Below are positions 46,067 through 58,900 of a stretch of 64,000 nucleotides of DNA, piece by piece. The stretch comes from Formicarius rufipectus (taxonomy: Eukaryota > Chordata > Aves > Passeriformes > Formicariidae): contig VXAU01003159.1 in NCBI GenBank assembly GCA_013399695.1, positions 638,415 through 702,414 on the forward strand, in the 5' to 3' direction. How positions within the stretch are numbered: position 1 is the first letter of the stretch; every line of letters begins with the position of its first letter. The position numbers and the translations under genes were made by a program. Below the pieces are notes generated by a model, which saw only the letters and a program-made list of their open reading frames with translations, did not search any database and was not told where the DNA came from.

Positions 46067-49000
46067 CCCCAGCAGCAGCTTGTGCAGGGCGCCGGGCAGT
46101 GGTGCCGACAGGGGGAGGAAAGCCCCTGCATCTACAGAGTTAACAAGAAAAGCTTTCAGACTTCAGCAGGCTGACTAAATTAGGCGGAATATAAAGGTGC
46201 TGTATTATTTCTCAATACAGCAGTGGTATGAAAGGAGGCAATGGGTTTCTTTTGAAGCAGCTGCTGTGTAATCCAGGGCTTTCAGGTGTACTTCAACCAA
46301 ACCCTCTCCTGGTTTCAGCAGGTTAACTTCATTAAAGGCTCTATCTACTGCTTTAATGTTCACTGAAATCCCACTGGGTGGGTACATTAGGCAGAAATAA
46401 CCCCCACAAGATGATTGCATGCTGTTGTTTGGCACAGTGAATGAACCTGGAAGGGGAAATGGAGGAGGGGAGGGGGGCACACAGTGACCAAGGCTGGAAG
46501 GACAGGTCCTGAATTGCTGTAGTTTGCCAGTGGGCCTTGCCTTTTTTCTAAGGGCATCAGAAGCCACTGCAGCAAAACCTCAAGCCTGCAGGGAGCCATC
46601 CCTTCTGACCCCATCTCCACAGGTAACCTGTTTGGTTCCCTCTCTGCTTTGGAATGCTCCTACTCCATGCACCCACTGGTGCTGGCCTGCGTCCTGTGAG
46701 GAAGCTGTTGATGCTTCACAGCTTCTCCTCACCTGCAAAGAGCAGACCATGGAGCTGTAAAGGCTGTCTGTTCCTTCAACAGACCCTGTAGGCTTTGCTA
46801 CTGAGGGTTTTGAATGGAGCCTGAGTTTCTTACCCCACCGTAACTGTGAGATGCAGTTAAGACTCTTGAAAAATCAAATAACCTCTTGCTAGTGTGAGGT
46901 GACCCAAGGTCTGTGTCTTCACTTGCAAAACGCACCCAGAATAGCCCAGTGACTGTGGTTCCTACCCACAGAGCCACGCATGGTCAGCTTCATGCCAAAG
47001 AAGCTCCATTTGGACCACACTCCAGTTAGGATCAACAGCAGATTTTACACAGACTGAATTAGAGGGACACATTTGTGGACCTCTATCCAGTTAAAGCTGC
47101 AAATCAAGGGCCCCATTTAAAGACTGCTGAAGCTGCTGGGAGTTCATCTATCAACTTCAGAGAAGACTGGATGTGACCCGAGTGGTTGAGCCCTGCAAAG
47201 CCAGCACAACATCTTCAACTTAAGTGCTGCTGTTGACTGCTGCCGGGCTGGCTTCCATGGTGTGAGTGTCATGTTCCCTAGTAAGCACTTACAGGGCTGT
47301 GTGCTCAGTGTTAGAAAGAGCCATGCCACCAGTCTTATTAAAACACCTCCTTAAAAATCCACAAATTCTTAAACCAACAAGTCACTTATACACCCCCCTC
47401 CCTGCCCCTGAACCTTGACAAACAAATTCTTAGGACAGAAGCTATTTCTTTTTTTCTTATAAACAAAATGCCTTTACCATGCTTTGCCACTTGGCTTGAT
47501 AGATCCTGGCAAGAAAATGCGTATGTATATTTTAAAGGGGTTTCTCCTTTGCTTATCATGGTTTAGCTTTTGACCTCACTGTTCTTCCCCCTCCCTCCCC
47601 ATGCCCAGGCACATTCCGGCGCTGACTTCCGTGGCGGTGGTGCAGAGCACAGCCCTCCCAGCAACTGGACTTAGGCACTCCCTCCAGTAGATAGCACATT
47701 CTTCTGGAGCACTGTCATGGGGGAAATCCTTGAGCTGTGAAAGGTTTTCTTTCCCTTTTAATCTATTATTTTCTTTGATGTTAATTTTAAAATAAATTAT
47801 TGTGCCTTATTTGTATTATGGTACCTGGCTGTGCAAGGACTGGGACCTCTCTGCTGTCCAAACACAGAGTCAGAGACAGTTCTTGCATCAAACAGTTTAC
47901 AATCTGAAGAGACAAAGCAGACAAAAACCAAGAGCCAGATACAACATGGATGACAAGCCTGTGGATTACTTTTGCATTTAGTTAAGTTGTAAACTGTTGA
48001 GGGAGAGATTGCCATTTGATTATGCCTGTGCAATATCAGAGGTAGGAGCTTCTGATGCTGCTTGGGAATGGGTTTTTAACACAGAACACTTAGGTGAGGA
48101 TGTCCCAGAAAATCAGTGATTCCTAAGGGAGCCACTGCTTTTCACTTGATCTCACCTAGCATATGTCAGTGACCTCAAAAAGCAATCTCATAACAGAAAA
48201 AGCCATGTATAATCTGCTAATAAAAGACAGATGAGAACAGATTCAGAGGATCCCAGCTGATAGCTGGAAGCCAGGCTGAGCTGTTTTCATTGTACCCAAA
48301 CACTCCTGTGTTTTGAGAACATTTCAAAGCATGTTTGGCACAGAACTTATGTACATGCCTACCTTTCTAAAAATTCCTTAGTGGTGCTATGATTGCTATG
48401 ATCTTTCTGGAGACAGCTCTGCTGGATGTATCAGGCTGAAGATCATCTTCATAATCCTCCGTCTGACATATGGCCACATCTCAGGTCAGACCTTGCTTTT
48501 ATGCTGCTTCCAAGACAAGAAATCCATAATCTCACAGGAGCTCTACCCTGCTTCCACTCCCTTTCTGTGAACGTTTTGAGTCACAGTCATTGCCCTTTCC
48601 CTCTGGGAATGGGGCTGCTTCCTTACCGTTGCAGAGCAGATCTTTTTCCCAAGAGGTGTCACCCCTCTCTCCTCAGGATCCTACATGGAGACTCCATTGA
48701 TTTTGTAGTGTAACTTCTCATAGAAATCAATGATGCTGAGGCTGTTTCACAGTCAATAGGATGGGCACTGAAGTCTATGCCTCAAATAACTGCACTAGAT
48801 GGTCCTCCAGGGAATTGGGACCTGTAGAACAACAGTCAGGAAGCAGCCCATTTACTGGGCAGCTCCTACAGCAGGGCAGTGTTTTCACTCTTGTGTTCAG
48901 CTGCCTTCGCAGGACATCAAGAGCATATGGCCCTTTGCAAATTCAGCATGTGCTTCTCAGAAATTCAAACTTAGGGCTTAGCAGCAAGAATTTACTTAAG

Positions 49001-51009
49001 CAAAAAATGTGCTGGAATAACAATTATCAGGCCCTATGAAATGAGAGGTGGGTTTGTGGCCATGCAGCTTCAGATATAGAGAATCAGTAGGGTCATTGGG
49101 TCTTTCTGAGCCAGCCAAGTGACCCAGGACACACTCCCGTGTAACACTGTGGGCAGTACCAGACCTTTCCTGTGGCAATACCAAACCTTTACTGTATTCT
49201 GTTTCATTCCATGTTAGGAAAATGGGTCTGCTAATACCTTTTCCCTCCCACCCCTTGTCTGACTTCTCTGCTCGATGTTGCACTCCTGAATAGTCTGTCC
49301 CCATGCACAGCACAGAGAGTCCAGGGGCTACTGTAATAAAACAATCCTCAGTTGCAGAGTTTTCTTTTCCCTCCTCAGTGTGCTTCATTTATCAGTGTCA
49401 ACCACGAGCCCAGCACTGTCAGGGTTTCCCTTGCTCTCACCACCTCAGAACATTTGGGTTCACAAATCTTGCTATTAATAATACATTGTGCAAAGTTGAT
49501 ACTGAGCTCAAAGTTTTCCATGTGTGTGCTGCAGTTTTGATTGTAACTGTAAGTATCATTATCATCAAAGAGACTGAGGAATGGCAGCTTTTAGTTAAAC
49601 AAATGGAAAGCTGTATTTAGTCTCTTTTGCCACATTGTGATAGGAAAGAATAAAGGCTTTTAAATATATTTTACAGCTGCCGTTTCTTAGGTTTTTCTGC
49701 CTTACAATAGTCTTCGTGGTTCTAACTGGGAAGTTGTTGCAAAAGCTTTTTGTTTTTAAGCCTCCTATTGAAATAATGCATATTAGTTGTCTCATTCCTG
49801 AGTTTTTTGTTGTGGTGGGAATTTCAGATGGGGGTGGGGGCGGCAAGGGATGAGCTGTAAAGCATCAACAGCTGAGAGAGGATGCCCTGGGTGAGCAATG
49901 AGAGAGGAGGCTTAGATAACACACTGCTAGCAGAGTGTGAAGGAGAAGAGATGTCTCCCTACAAAATGAGGAGACAATTGGCAGAGGACCCCGGGTCTCT
50001 TTGTGTGGAGCAGGGCAGAGGCAGAGCTGGGAAGGGGGAGCTGAAAGTGCTCATCAAGGAAGCCAGGTGGGAGCAGGGACAATGCTAGAAAGGAGCAGCA
50101 TGAAAGCATAGTCTTTGATGAGAAAAAAAGAACTGGACTCGTCATACTGTGGTCACCAGAAATGAATATCAATGAAGCAATTAGTTCTGTGAACTATGGG
50201 ACAAACGAATGTCTCTTTCCTAGAGGTGCTTAGCATGTGGTTGGATCCACAGATGTATAATAAAAGTTGAACTTGGGTTTTTCCTGTTGTGATGGCACTA
50301 ACATGGTCCCTCTGTCCTATCTCCCTAGTTGTTTGTAGAAATCTTGCAGTAGATTTGTATTTCTGATGAAATTACCCAATGGTTCAAAAGTTGCTGTGAC
50401 GGCAGCAGCAGAGAAACACATGCTCATATACCATATATAAGCCTCTTCCTTACACACTTAAGTTAAAAGCGTATCCTATTGCTTGCAACACAGTGCTATC
50501 CCAAAGGGCTACACACAGTTTAGGAAAGCCATAGTGATTGCAATTACCCCATTTTACATGACACAAGACAGAAATACTAGACCCATTCCAGGCAGAGCAG
50601 AGGTCCCATGCTCCTCACCACCACTCACCTGGCTCCTCTGTGCTCTAAGAAACATTTTGACCTTTCACTTGCTGAAAAACCTGAAAGCAGTGGCTTTCTC
50701 TTCCAAATGTTGTAAGACATTTGTACCAAAGGAGCCCAGAGAAGTCAAAGGGAGTTCCCTTCTTCTCTTGGCCCAGTCCCACAGCACAGCCACAAATGCC
50801 ATGTACATCAAGTCCTGGGTGGCAGTCACCCAGCAGAGACTGGTTACAGTGCTGATGCCAGACCAGAAGATGAGCAGCAAAGAAGCCCCATCTGTTAAAC
50901 ACATGAAAGGTGAATTGATGTGAGTTCAAGCCAAGTAGTGAAATATAGCTGTGAATCTGAAAGCTTTGTTCCAAAGAAACAAAGTCCCACTTTAAAATAA
51001 GTCCAAAAA

Positions 51010-51080
51010 ATCCCATCCTGCTTCCATTGAAGTCAATGGCAAAATTCCCACTGGTTTAGCCAGGAACAGGATCAGGCCAT
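51010..51080 (-). repeat. Relic of an ancient amniote interspersed repeat
   Basis: Minus strand reads GGCCTGATCCTGTTCCTGGC and later GCCATTGACTTCAATGGAAG, matching the ends and centre of the same dispersed family. Upstream of NRP2. Confidence 0.5.
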
Positions 51081-51352
51081 TTCCAGACAGATTTACAGCC
51101 AACACATGCTGTAATGCTTGCATGCTGCATGTGCTTACTTCTATTTCCAGCCATGTTAAAAAATTATAGCAAATGCCTATGGATTTGTGCATATGAGTTA
51201 TTGTGCTGCTAATGAGAGGAAGAATTACCCGAACATGGTTTAGATGGTCATCCGTTGCCAGCACAGATGAAATTGCTGGGTCATTCACTGGCCTCGTATT
51301 ACTGTTCATCCCATTAGCATTTCCATTAGAATTATTGCAAAATGTAACTCAA

Positions 51353-51377
51353 TTTTTTTTTTTTTTTTTTTTTTTTT
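51353..51377. repeat. T25 homopolymer
   Basis: Twenty-five consecutive T on the plus strand, the longest homopolymer in the window. It could mark the tail of a minus-strand retroposed copy (an A-tail on that strand), but no body was recognised. Confidence 0.9.
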
Positions 51378-52570
51378 GCGGATGTGGAGAGGGACACAGA
51401 CTGTGTTTGCAATTAGTGCTCCTGAGGACCTGGAACCAAAGCTGAAGGCACACTCTTGTGCCACACTGCAGCCACTAAAGAGACACTCCACTGACAGGAG
51501 CACTTCTGCTTAACCAGGGCAGTAGGAGCGGTTCTAGGTATAGAAACAAACCAAAATGACTTCTTACAGCTGAAGACCTCTAGACATAATACACATGCTC
51601 ATGAATTAGAGAGCTTTGTCTAATTCTTTCTCACATGTTCCTTGCTTTGGGCAGCTGAGTCTGTTCCTCTTAAATGTTAAGAAGTTTGCAGCCTAAACCT
51701 CACACAGATCTTGTTTTTCAGAAGCGCTGCCTGCAATGAGTGGGTTTCTCAGAAGCTGCTGTTTGCCAGTCCCTTTGATAACTAGGCCTCATTCTTTGCA
51801 GCTATCATTACCAAAAAAAAGGAAAATCATCTCATGGCTGAAGCCCCCCTCCCTTCACTCCTCCCACTCAGAAAAAAACACCATCTATTGTTTTCCTGTA
51901 ATTGATCAAGCGTAAACATTCAGCTCTACAGTTTTACTACTAATCACTTTACTTCTAAGACACGTGTTCCCAGCTATGCAAGGCACCAGCTGCTGTCATT
52001 CCAGTGGATATTAATTTATATTGTCTCCCACTCCCGTCCTCCCTGTGAGGATGCACAAAGGGAGTGGGGTGGTGGTGGGGGCTTTAGATGAAGACATCTG
52101 CTTGAAAGGCAGACAGTAGCCGTGCTGCTGAGATTGCACCTGGACTTTCACTGGAAAATCAGACACACTAGTTGCTTCCTGGCACTCCAGGCTTCAGTAA
52201 TCACACAGGGTTTTGACTACAGTTATTTACTTATTTACCTCTCTCCAAAGGAAATGAAATGTCTGGACAGAGGGAGTGAGGCAGATTTCAGGAGCAAAAC
52301 AAAGCTGATTGAAATAAAATATCACAGACATGCAGTACAGCAGCAGGGGGGCGAGGAGGGGGAAGAGGAGAGCTGGAGCCTCTAATTTTGTCCCCTAAAA
52401 AGGTTCTTTCTTGATGGTTGTCTATGCTGAGCTCCTCTCCAGAGAGAGTAACAATTGCCTGGGCTTGTGTGCAGGATGAACCTGCTATCTGCAGCCTTGA
52501 GAGGAGGATGTGGAGGACAAGAGGACTTCTTGGTTGTCCTCCTGTGACATCCCACTGGGACAGACAGAGC

Positions 52571-52597
52571 ACTAAACACTAAACACTACTAAACACT
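52571..52597. repeat. ACTAAAC short tandem repeat
   Basis: ACTAAAC, ACTAAAC, ACT, ACTAAAC, ACT in a row: an interrupted 7-bp repeat. Confidence 0.85.
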
Positions 52598-54782
52598 GGT
52601 AGCTTGAGTCAGTGACCCTGCTGCAGCATACAGGGTTCATCTCACCCTCACTCCCCAGTCATCTCCCAATAACTGAACATAAATGAACTGCGCATAAATT
52701 CACAAGCTCTCGCTATCTGTGGTGTGATGGTCACAGCCCTGCACACAGTTGGTACATGGGAGGCTCACGATCCACCACAGAGTGTGCCACAAACCTCCTC
52801 TGGGACTGCTGTGAGCTGCTTCTCCTTCCCTCAGCACCCCAGGTAAAACCCTGTGCATAGGAACATAATGGGGGGGGCTGATGTGCTTTCATAGATCAGC
52901 CTGTTCTGCTAAAGCATTCAGATGCTATATCCTAGAGAAAACAAAGCTGAGGGCTTGACTATAAGGGATATGAAAGATTTCTTTCTCCTAAGAACAGGGC
53001 TGTTCCTCAATCCTTTCATGCTAATCAAATACCAATGTGTCTGGGGTCACATTACACTATGGCTGTCTACTCTAAGTGCAGATTGTATTTTTCATGTCCC
53101 ATCCTGGTCTGCTCCATTGTGTTTCTGTTTTGCCCCCAGAGGCAGCACTTGGAAGACTTTGGAAGCCCTGACTGAGGCTTGGACCTGGTGCTGTCACGTC
53201 CCACGCAAATGACTAGTGAAGAGTTTACTAAGCAAAGAAGTTAGCTAAGCAGTTGCTCTGTGGCATTTAATTACACGAGTAAGGAGCTGAGGGACAGCAA
53301 AGTACAGTTCAGATGTGAGGTGCTGTTTGCCCACGCTTCCCGCAGTTTTTCAAAATGAAGAACTCATCTCAAACTGGAGACGTATTTCACTCTTTTTAAG
53401 ACCTAGATGGACATGAAAGTTTGGCATTCTTTTTTTTACAGTGTCTGAGCTAGCAGGGTTTCTGAGACAAATCTAAAAATCCTTTCTCATTATTACATTA
53501 CATGCCTGAATTCCCACTGCTGCATACCACATGAAGTCACTTACCCTCTGCAAGTTGGTATAAAATATCGCTTCTGGTGCAGAATTCATATCTAGGCATG
53601 TTTTATTTTTGCCCGAGGTAAAGGAAGATGTGGGTGTGACATCTTTCTTCCCTGTTTTCTTCTTTGGCTTAAGCTGAACCTATTGATTCTTTTGGTAATC
53701 ACCTCAGAGCCTGTAGTTATGGGAGGTTACACAAGCAACTCTTTTTGCTCTGCAAAATTTGCTCCATTCCCTGAGCTCATGATTCCACTTCTCTACTCTC
53801 CCTGCAGGTCTCCAGAGATCTCTGCTTCCCCAGGGATGCACTGGTTGCAGAGCACCAGCCATGTGAAATATTAGTGTTCCCTCTATATATACACCTTCAG
53901 ATAAGTCAAGGTATTTGGGATAGAAATGTTATTTTTAGCGTCCTTGTTCCTTTGCCACAGCCACTGCGAGGAAGAAGCTGAGGAGCACTGACTGTTGTGC
54001 CATTAGACAGCTTTGATTGACTAGTCCCACTAAAATACATGACTCCTCAAAAATGATGCTGGGAAGTAAAACATTTTAACAGACGCTCACCACCCCCTTC
54101 TTTTCTATAAACAGAGAAGACATCTCGAAGGGGCAGGCTGCAGATGGTATTGTTTGTCTCTTAGTGACACTCATATCCCAGGTGGAAGTTTCATGGGTAA
54201 TCGTACCCGGGCCACTGGTAAGTCAGTATCTCTGATGCAGCATCCATTTAAGGGGCTGCTTTCTAGCTGCACTCTTAGGCAGAGACCTAAGGTCTCAAGT
54301 CAGATTAGGGAAGAGTCATATCTTGCAGTTTCGTGTTCCCTAAAATTCTTCTGCTGGATTTCCCAGTTCATTACCCACACTTTCTGTCAAGGTTGTCCAG
54401 ATTCCTAAGAGCTCTGAGTCAGATGATACTGAGATGATTTACTGAGGGTGTGAGATGACACACAGACTGACAAACTTTTCCTTGTGGCCTTGGCCACTCA
54501 GACAGCTTGGAAAGGGCTTGGGGAATGAAAGAGGCTATGAAGCATGCACAGCACAAACTTCCACTGCTCCAGCCTATGCCATGCATGCCTGCACATAAAT
54601 CCTCACAGAGCATGCACACATCAAGGGGAGAGGCAGATTTTTTATATATATTAGATAAACTCTTAGATGCAATCCAGGATCAAAATCTCAGAGCTTGCCC
54701 ACACATTGATCTGTTTTCTGCACCTATGCAATACTGCTCTGTGCAGAAACCGGTATTTGAAACAACAGTAACAACAGTTGCC

Positions 54783-54798
54783 TTTTTTTTTTTTTTTT
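54783..54798. repeat. T16 homopolymer
   Basis: Sixteen consecutive T on the plus strand, in intergenic sequence. Confidence 0.9.
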
Positions 54799-55999
54799 CT
54801 GACTTTGCTTTTGAGTGCCAGTGATTTCTGTGTGCAGCCAGTGCTCCCCTCCATGCAGGAGATAACGAGGGTCTCTCTCTCTTGAAAGGGTTAATTGTGT
54901 TGTGTTTTTAAAGATCTTGGAGAGCTCCAGTCTGCAAGTGCCAAATCATCTCGCTCTCACTTCCAAGCACTATGATTCTGTGGGCCAAATATAAGTTACT
55001 TTTACACATACTGTAGCATGGTCCAAGGGAGAGTAAAAGTGCAGCTTAGATCTCCAAGCCCTTTTCTATACCCACATGGTGCCTTCATGCTTTGGCACTC
55101 CTCTGCAGGAGGGACTCACATGGATCAAACCCATCCATCTTAGGAGGGCAGAGAACATCTGTAAAACAGATATATTGAACACTTTATCCAGCCTCCATGC
55201 AGGACCATGAGTTAGTCACAGGATCACCAGTTGCTGGCACCATGGAGAACAATCCCTTGAAATGCAGAGTCCCCAGGGCCTCTTATTGCAGAGGTGAAAG
55301 GGGAGAGCTTGACCTTCCAGGGGACAGAAAAATCCCCAAATGCACATGACTATGGCCAGACTATGCCCTGGGGAAGTGAAATTGAAAAATGATCCTCTCT
55401 GCCCTTTCTTCACTCTCCTGTCTTCCCACTGCTGCCAACACCTCAGCATCTCTCCAACTGCAGCATGGCAAGAGGGGTCACAGGGGACACAAGGAGCCTC
55501 TTTCACTTCCTTATCCCAGGAGATGCAGATGAATAATCGGCAGAAGAAGAAGGATGTGCTGTGATGCCCAGCACTGCAGGGCTCAGCGCGGACATGACCC
55601 TGCTGGAGCCAGGAGAGGTCGGGAGGCAGGACCTGCCTGGGGAGGCTCTCACACTGCTCCCCAGACGGGGCTGAAAGGCTGCAGAAAAGAGGAGTGGAGG
55701 GCTGGGAAGGGGCCAGGCATGATGCTGAAGCGGGGACCTCCTCCCAGTCTGTCTTCAGCCATGTTAGCAGCTTGCATGCTTGACCCTGGCTGATCAAAGC
55801 CTCAATAGGACATTGCCCTCATCTTCCTGCCCTGTCACTGCCAGCGGGGGCACGAGTTATTCGTCTTTTGTGTCCGAGGCCCTCCTCCTGTGGACCTCAT
55901 CTTCCCTCTAATCAAATAATCAGATGTGTTTATTGTTGTGGAAATCGTGCCCTCCCCTGAAATGCCTCAACAGCAACAGCTTCCTGGCTTTGTCTGAGT

Positions 56000-58900
56000 C
56001 CGGGATCCCCCTCTCCTGGTGTGGCCCTGGGGGGCTGCTCCTCTGTTTGCTGTGAGAGAGGGGACCTTTGAGGGGACCCCAGCACACAGGAGTGAAAATG
56101 CACCCGCAGGAGGGGTCCTCTCTTCATGACCAACCTCTGCCAAGGGAGAAAATCAGTCACATCCCAAGAGGAGGTTTGTATTTGGAGAAGATATTGCGTC
56201 ACTGGCACGTATGAGTGAGGGAGAGGATAATCACAAGCACGGAGCTTCCCCTGCCTCTGCAGAAGTGGCTGTGGAGCCTGGAGGCTCTCCTTGCCTGGCC
56301 ACAGTGGCCGTGGGGCATGTCGTGCCAGCCATGCACCGCACAGCCCTGCTGTGCCCCCTGTCCATCTGCAGCCCTGGCTGGGGACACTGCTGCACAGCCC
56401 TGCTGCTGAGCTGTCCCATCTCACAGGCCCTGCCACTCAGCCAACAGTGGGCTTAATTTGTTTGCTGACCCCCTTGCCCCCCAGGACACATTTCATAATG
56501 CATATTTTTAACTCTGATCCCGTATCCTGTCAGGAAAAGAAATGTCTGCACAGCACCAGTCTGAATTTTTTTTTTTTTTAATTCTTTTCCTGTGTTTACA
56601 GTCTCACAGTGCAGCATTTATTAATCTGAGGATAAGGACAACTTAAGACATCTTGGCTTGTGAAGGCTGACAGCAGGGGTAAAAGTAAACTGAGCCCGTG
56701 CTCTGCTTAATAATCTGCCAGTGCTGGCACAAAGCACCAGGGTAGCCCCAAGGGACCCCCTGGCAATCCTGCTGCCCTTCCCTGCACACAGACCCTCTTG
56801 GATGTGGCAGGGGTCTGCATGCTTGTCCACCTGCAGCTGAATCACTGTATCTGGAGCGTGCCTGACTGGCACAGACACCCACTCAATGTGCCCGTCCATA
56901 CTTGGCATGTGTTGGGCCTATTTTATGTTTTCACCCCAGTTGGTGTCCTGCCTTGTGAGCTGAGGCTCTGGATATAGGAGGTGTGGGAGAAGGACAAGAC
57001 AGATGTGAAAGGAGCAGAGTGAACTAATTGGAAATGTAGAGTTTTTTTGATAAATAAAGGATTTCTTAAAATAAAAAGGCTTAGCAAATTAAAGCAGACA
57101 AGCAGGTTACTTGGCAGCTAGAGAATAAACCTGAACCTCCTGGGCACACAAAGCATCAAAGCATTCCCTGAAGCAGAGAGCCCTCTGGGCTTGGTACCCT
57201 GACCCAGTCCAGTGAGGCTGTTTGCAAAGCCTGTTGTCATTTCTGCTCCTGAGAGCACACGGACACGCATGTGTGCCCAGAGCAGTGTTGTCCCCAGGCT
57301 CTCTCAGGATGGGGCTGCTGATGGGTGCGTGGTTGGCTCTCTACACCTAAAGCACAAATCCAGCTGGACCCAATCTCATTGAAGTTGGTGAGAGAACAAG
57401 TGCCTCTTGTTCAGCATAAACATCCAAGAGGAGACTTGTAACCAAAGAGCCAAAACAAAACTGCACGCCTTGAAACACTGTCCCAAACACTGCCCATGTG
57501 GGCCAAGGGCTCCTATTGTTCTCCCAGAGTCTGCAGGGCCAGGATGGACCTGAAGCTCAGCTGGCAGACAGGCTCCTCTCTCATCTCTGAGGCTCAGGGA
57601 GCACCAGCCAAATATCAGCTGCTGGCCAAACCCATGACTGATACAAACCATGTTGCAGGGTGACTTGAATCATTTGCTGGCACCCCTGAGAAGGCCCCTG
57701 CCAGCAGGACAAAACGTCCAGAAAGCCCACTGTGACAGAGCTGGGCTGTGACACTGAGCACCCTGACCATGCTTTGGGCCGTGCTGGTTGCCTCCTCGCT
57801 GTCCCCTGCACTGCTCTCACGGGAATCCTGAGCCAAGGAAGCCCAAGCAGAACCTCCACACACCCTGCACAGCTGGGCCCACGACTGCATCACCTCCCCG
57901 GCACTCCATATGCCCAGACCATCGAGATGAGTGATGCGTGCGTTACCTCTGGTCTGCAAGGGGGGCAGGGGTTCCAGGGCTCCCTGATGCCTCCATGTGT
58001 AAGAAATCCCGGGAAGGAGAAAAACCACAACCTACGTGCCACCTCAAGTTTCCCCTTGTCTTCCTAATGCTAAACACAGAAGAAAGTCCACAGGCAAGAG
58101 TCTCAGAAATTCAAACTTGGTGAATGCTGCCTCTGCTCTCAGGAAACTTGGCCAGAAGTGAATGTGCAGAGGAATGTAACTGCTGCAGAAGACGGTGCTT
58201 GACTTTTCAATTCCAAGCCCCTAAATACACTGCACTTTGGCTGTGATTTAGTGTTCTCCTTTCTTTTCCTTTTCTGTTTTGTAGCAACAGCAGTCTAACT
58301 GCTCTCCAACACATCCTCACTCCCCCCAGCCTTGTTCCCCTCACCGCTCCATCCACTCCGTTGTGCCATCAAAGCAATTTAGAGGACTGAGCTGGGAAAT
58401 GATCCATGTCGAAAACAGCCCAGCAAAGAGAAAAACAAGTCAAGTATTTTTTTTCAATAGCAGCTCAGTTACCTTTGTCCTTTCACAGCAGTGAAAATCC
58501 TACAATTGGAGGAGGAGAAAGGACATGGGGTTGGGGTGGGATGAAGTGCTAGGAGGGAGAGATGGGGCAAGAGGAGTAGCCTGGCAGCACGATTGCATTA
58601 AATGCACATTGGACTGAGGCCTTATTGTGCTCTTGTTATATATAAAGAAAAATGACTGGCCTGGAGGGCTTACTGACAACAGAGGGGCGAGAGGAACAAA
58701 GAAGGAGGGAAGTAAGGCAGGACATTCTCCATGGTGAGGAGAATGTGTGCATGTGTCTCTGTGAACAGACCAGGAAACTGGACATGCTTAGAGTGTCTTT
58801 GATTTCCTCTTCTTGCTGAAATAACCTGGAGGCTGTCAGGCAGCTTCACACAATCTTAGAGCAGCCCCACGACTGCTTTAACTTATGCCCTGGTTTCAAT

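Larger units (their letters stand above)
46070..56000. other. Intergenic region upstream of NRP2, middle part
   Basis: No gene recognised in about 10 kb. Features seen are a TATA-like box plus 9-bp hairpin (46191-46223), the old repeat relic at 51010-51080, a T25 tract (51353-51377), an ACTAAAC repeat (52571-52597) and a T16 tract (54783-54798). Open frames, the longest 193 codons at 55216-55797, show no family resemblance. Confidence 0.7.

Noticed and set aside
55216..55797. 193-codon minus-strand frame in the intergenic region
   Set aside because: No recognisable domain, no promoter or splice context; treated as chance.
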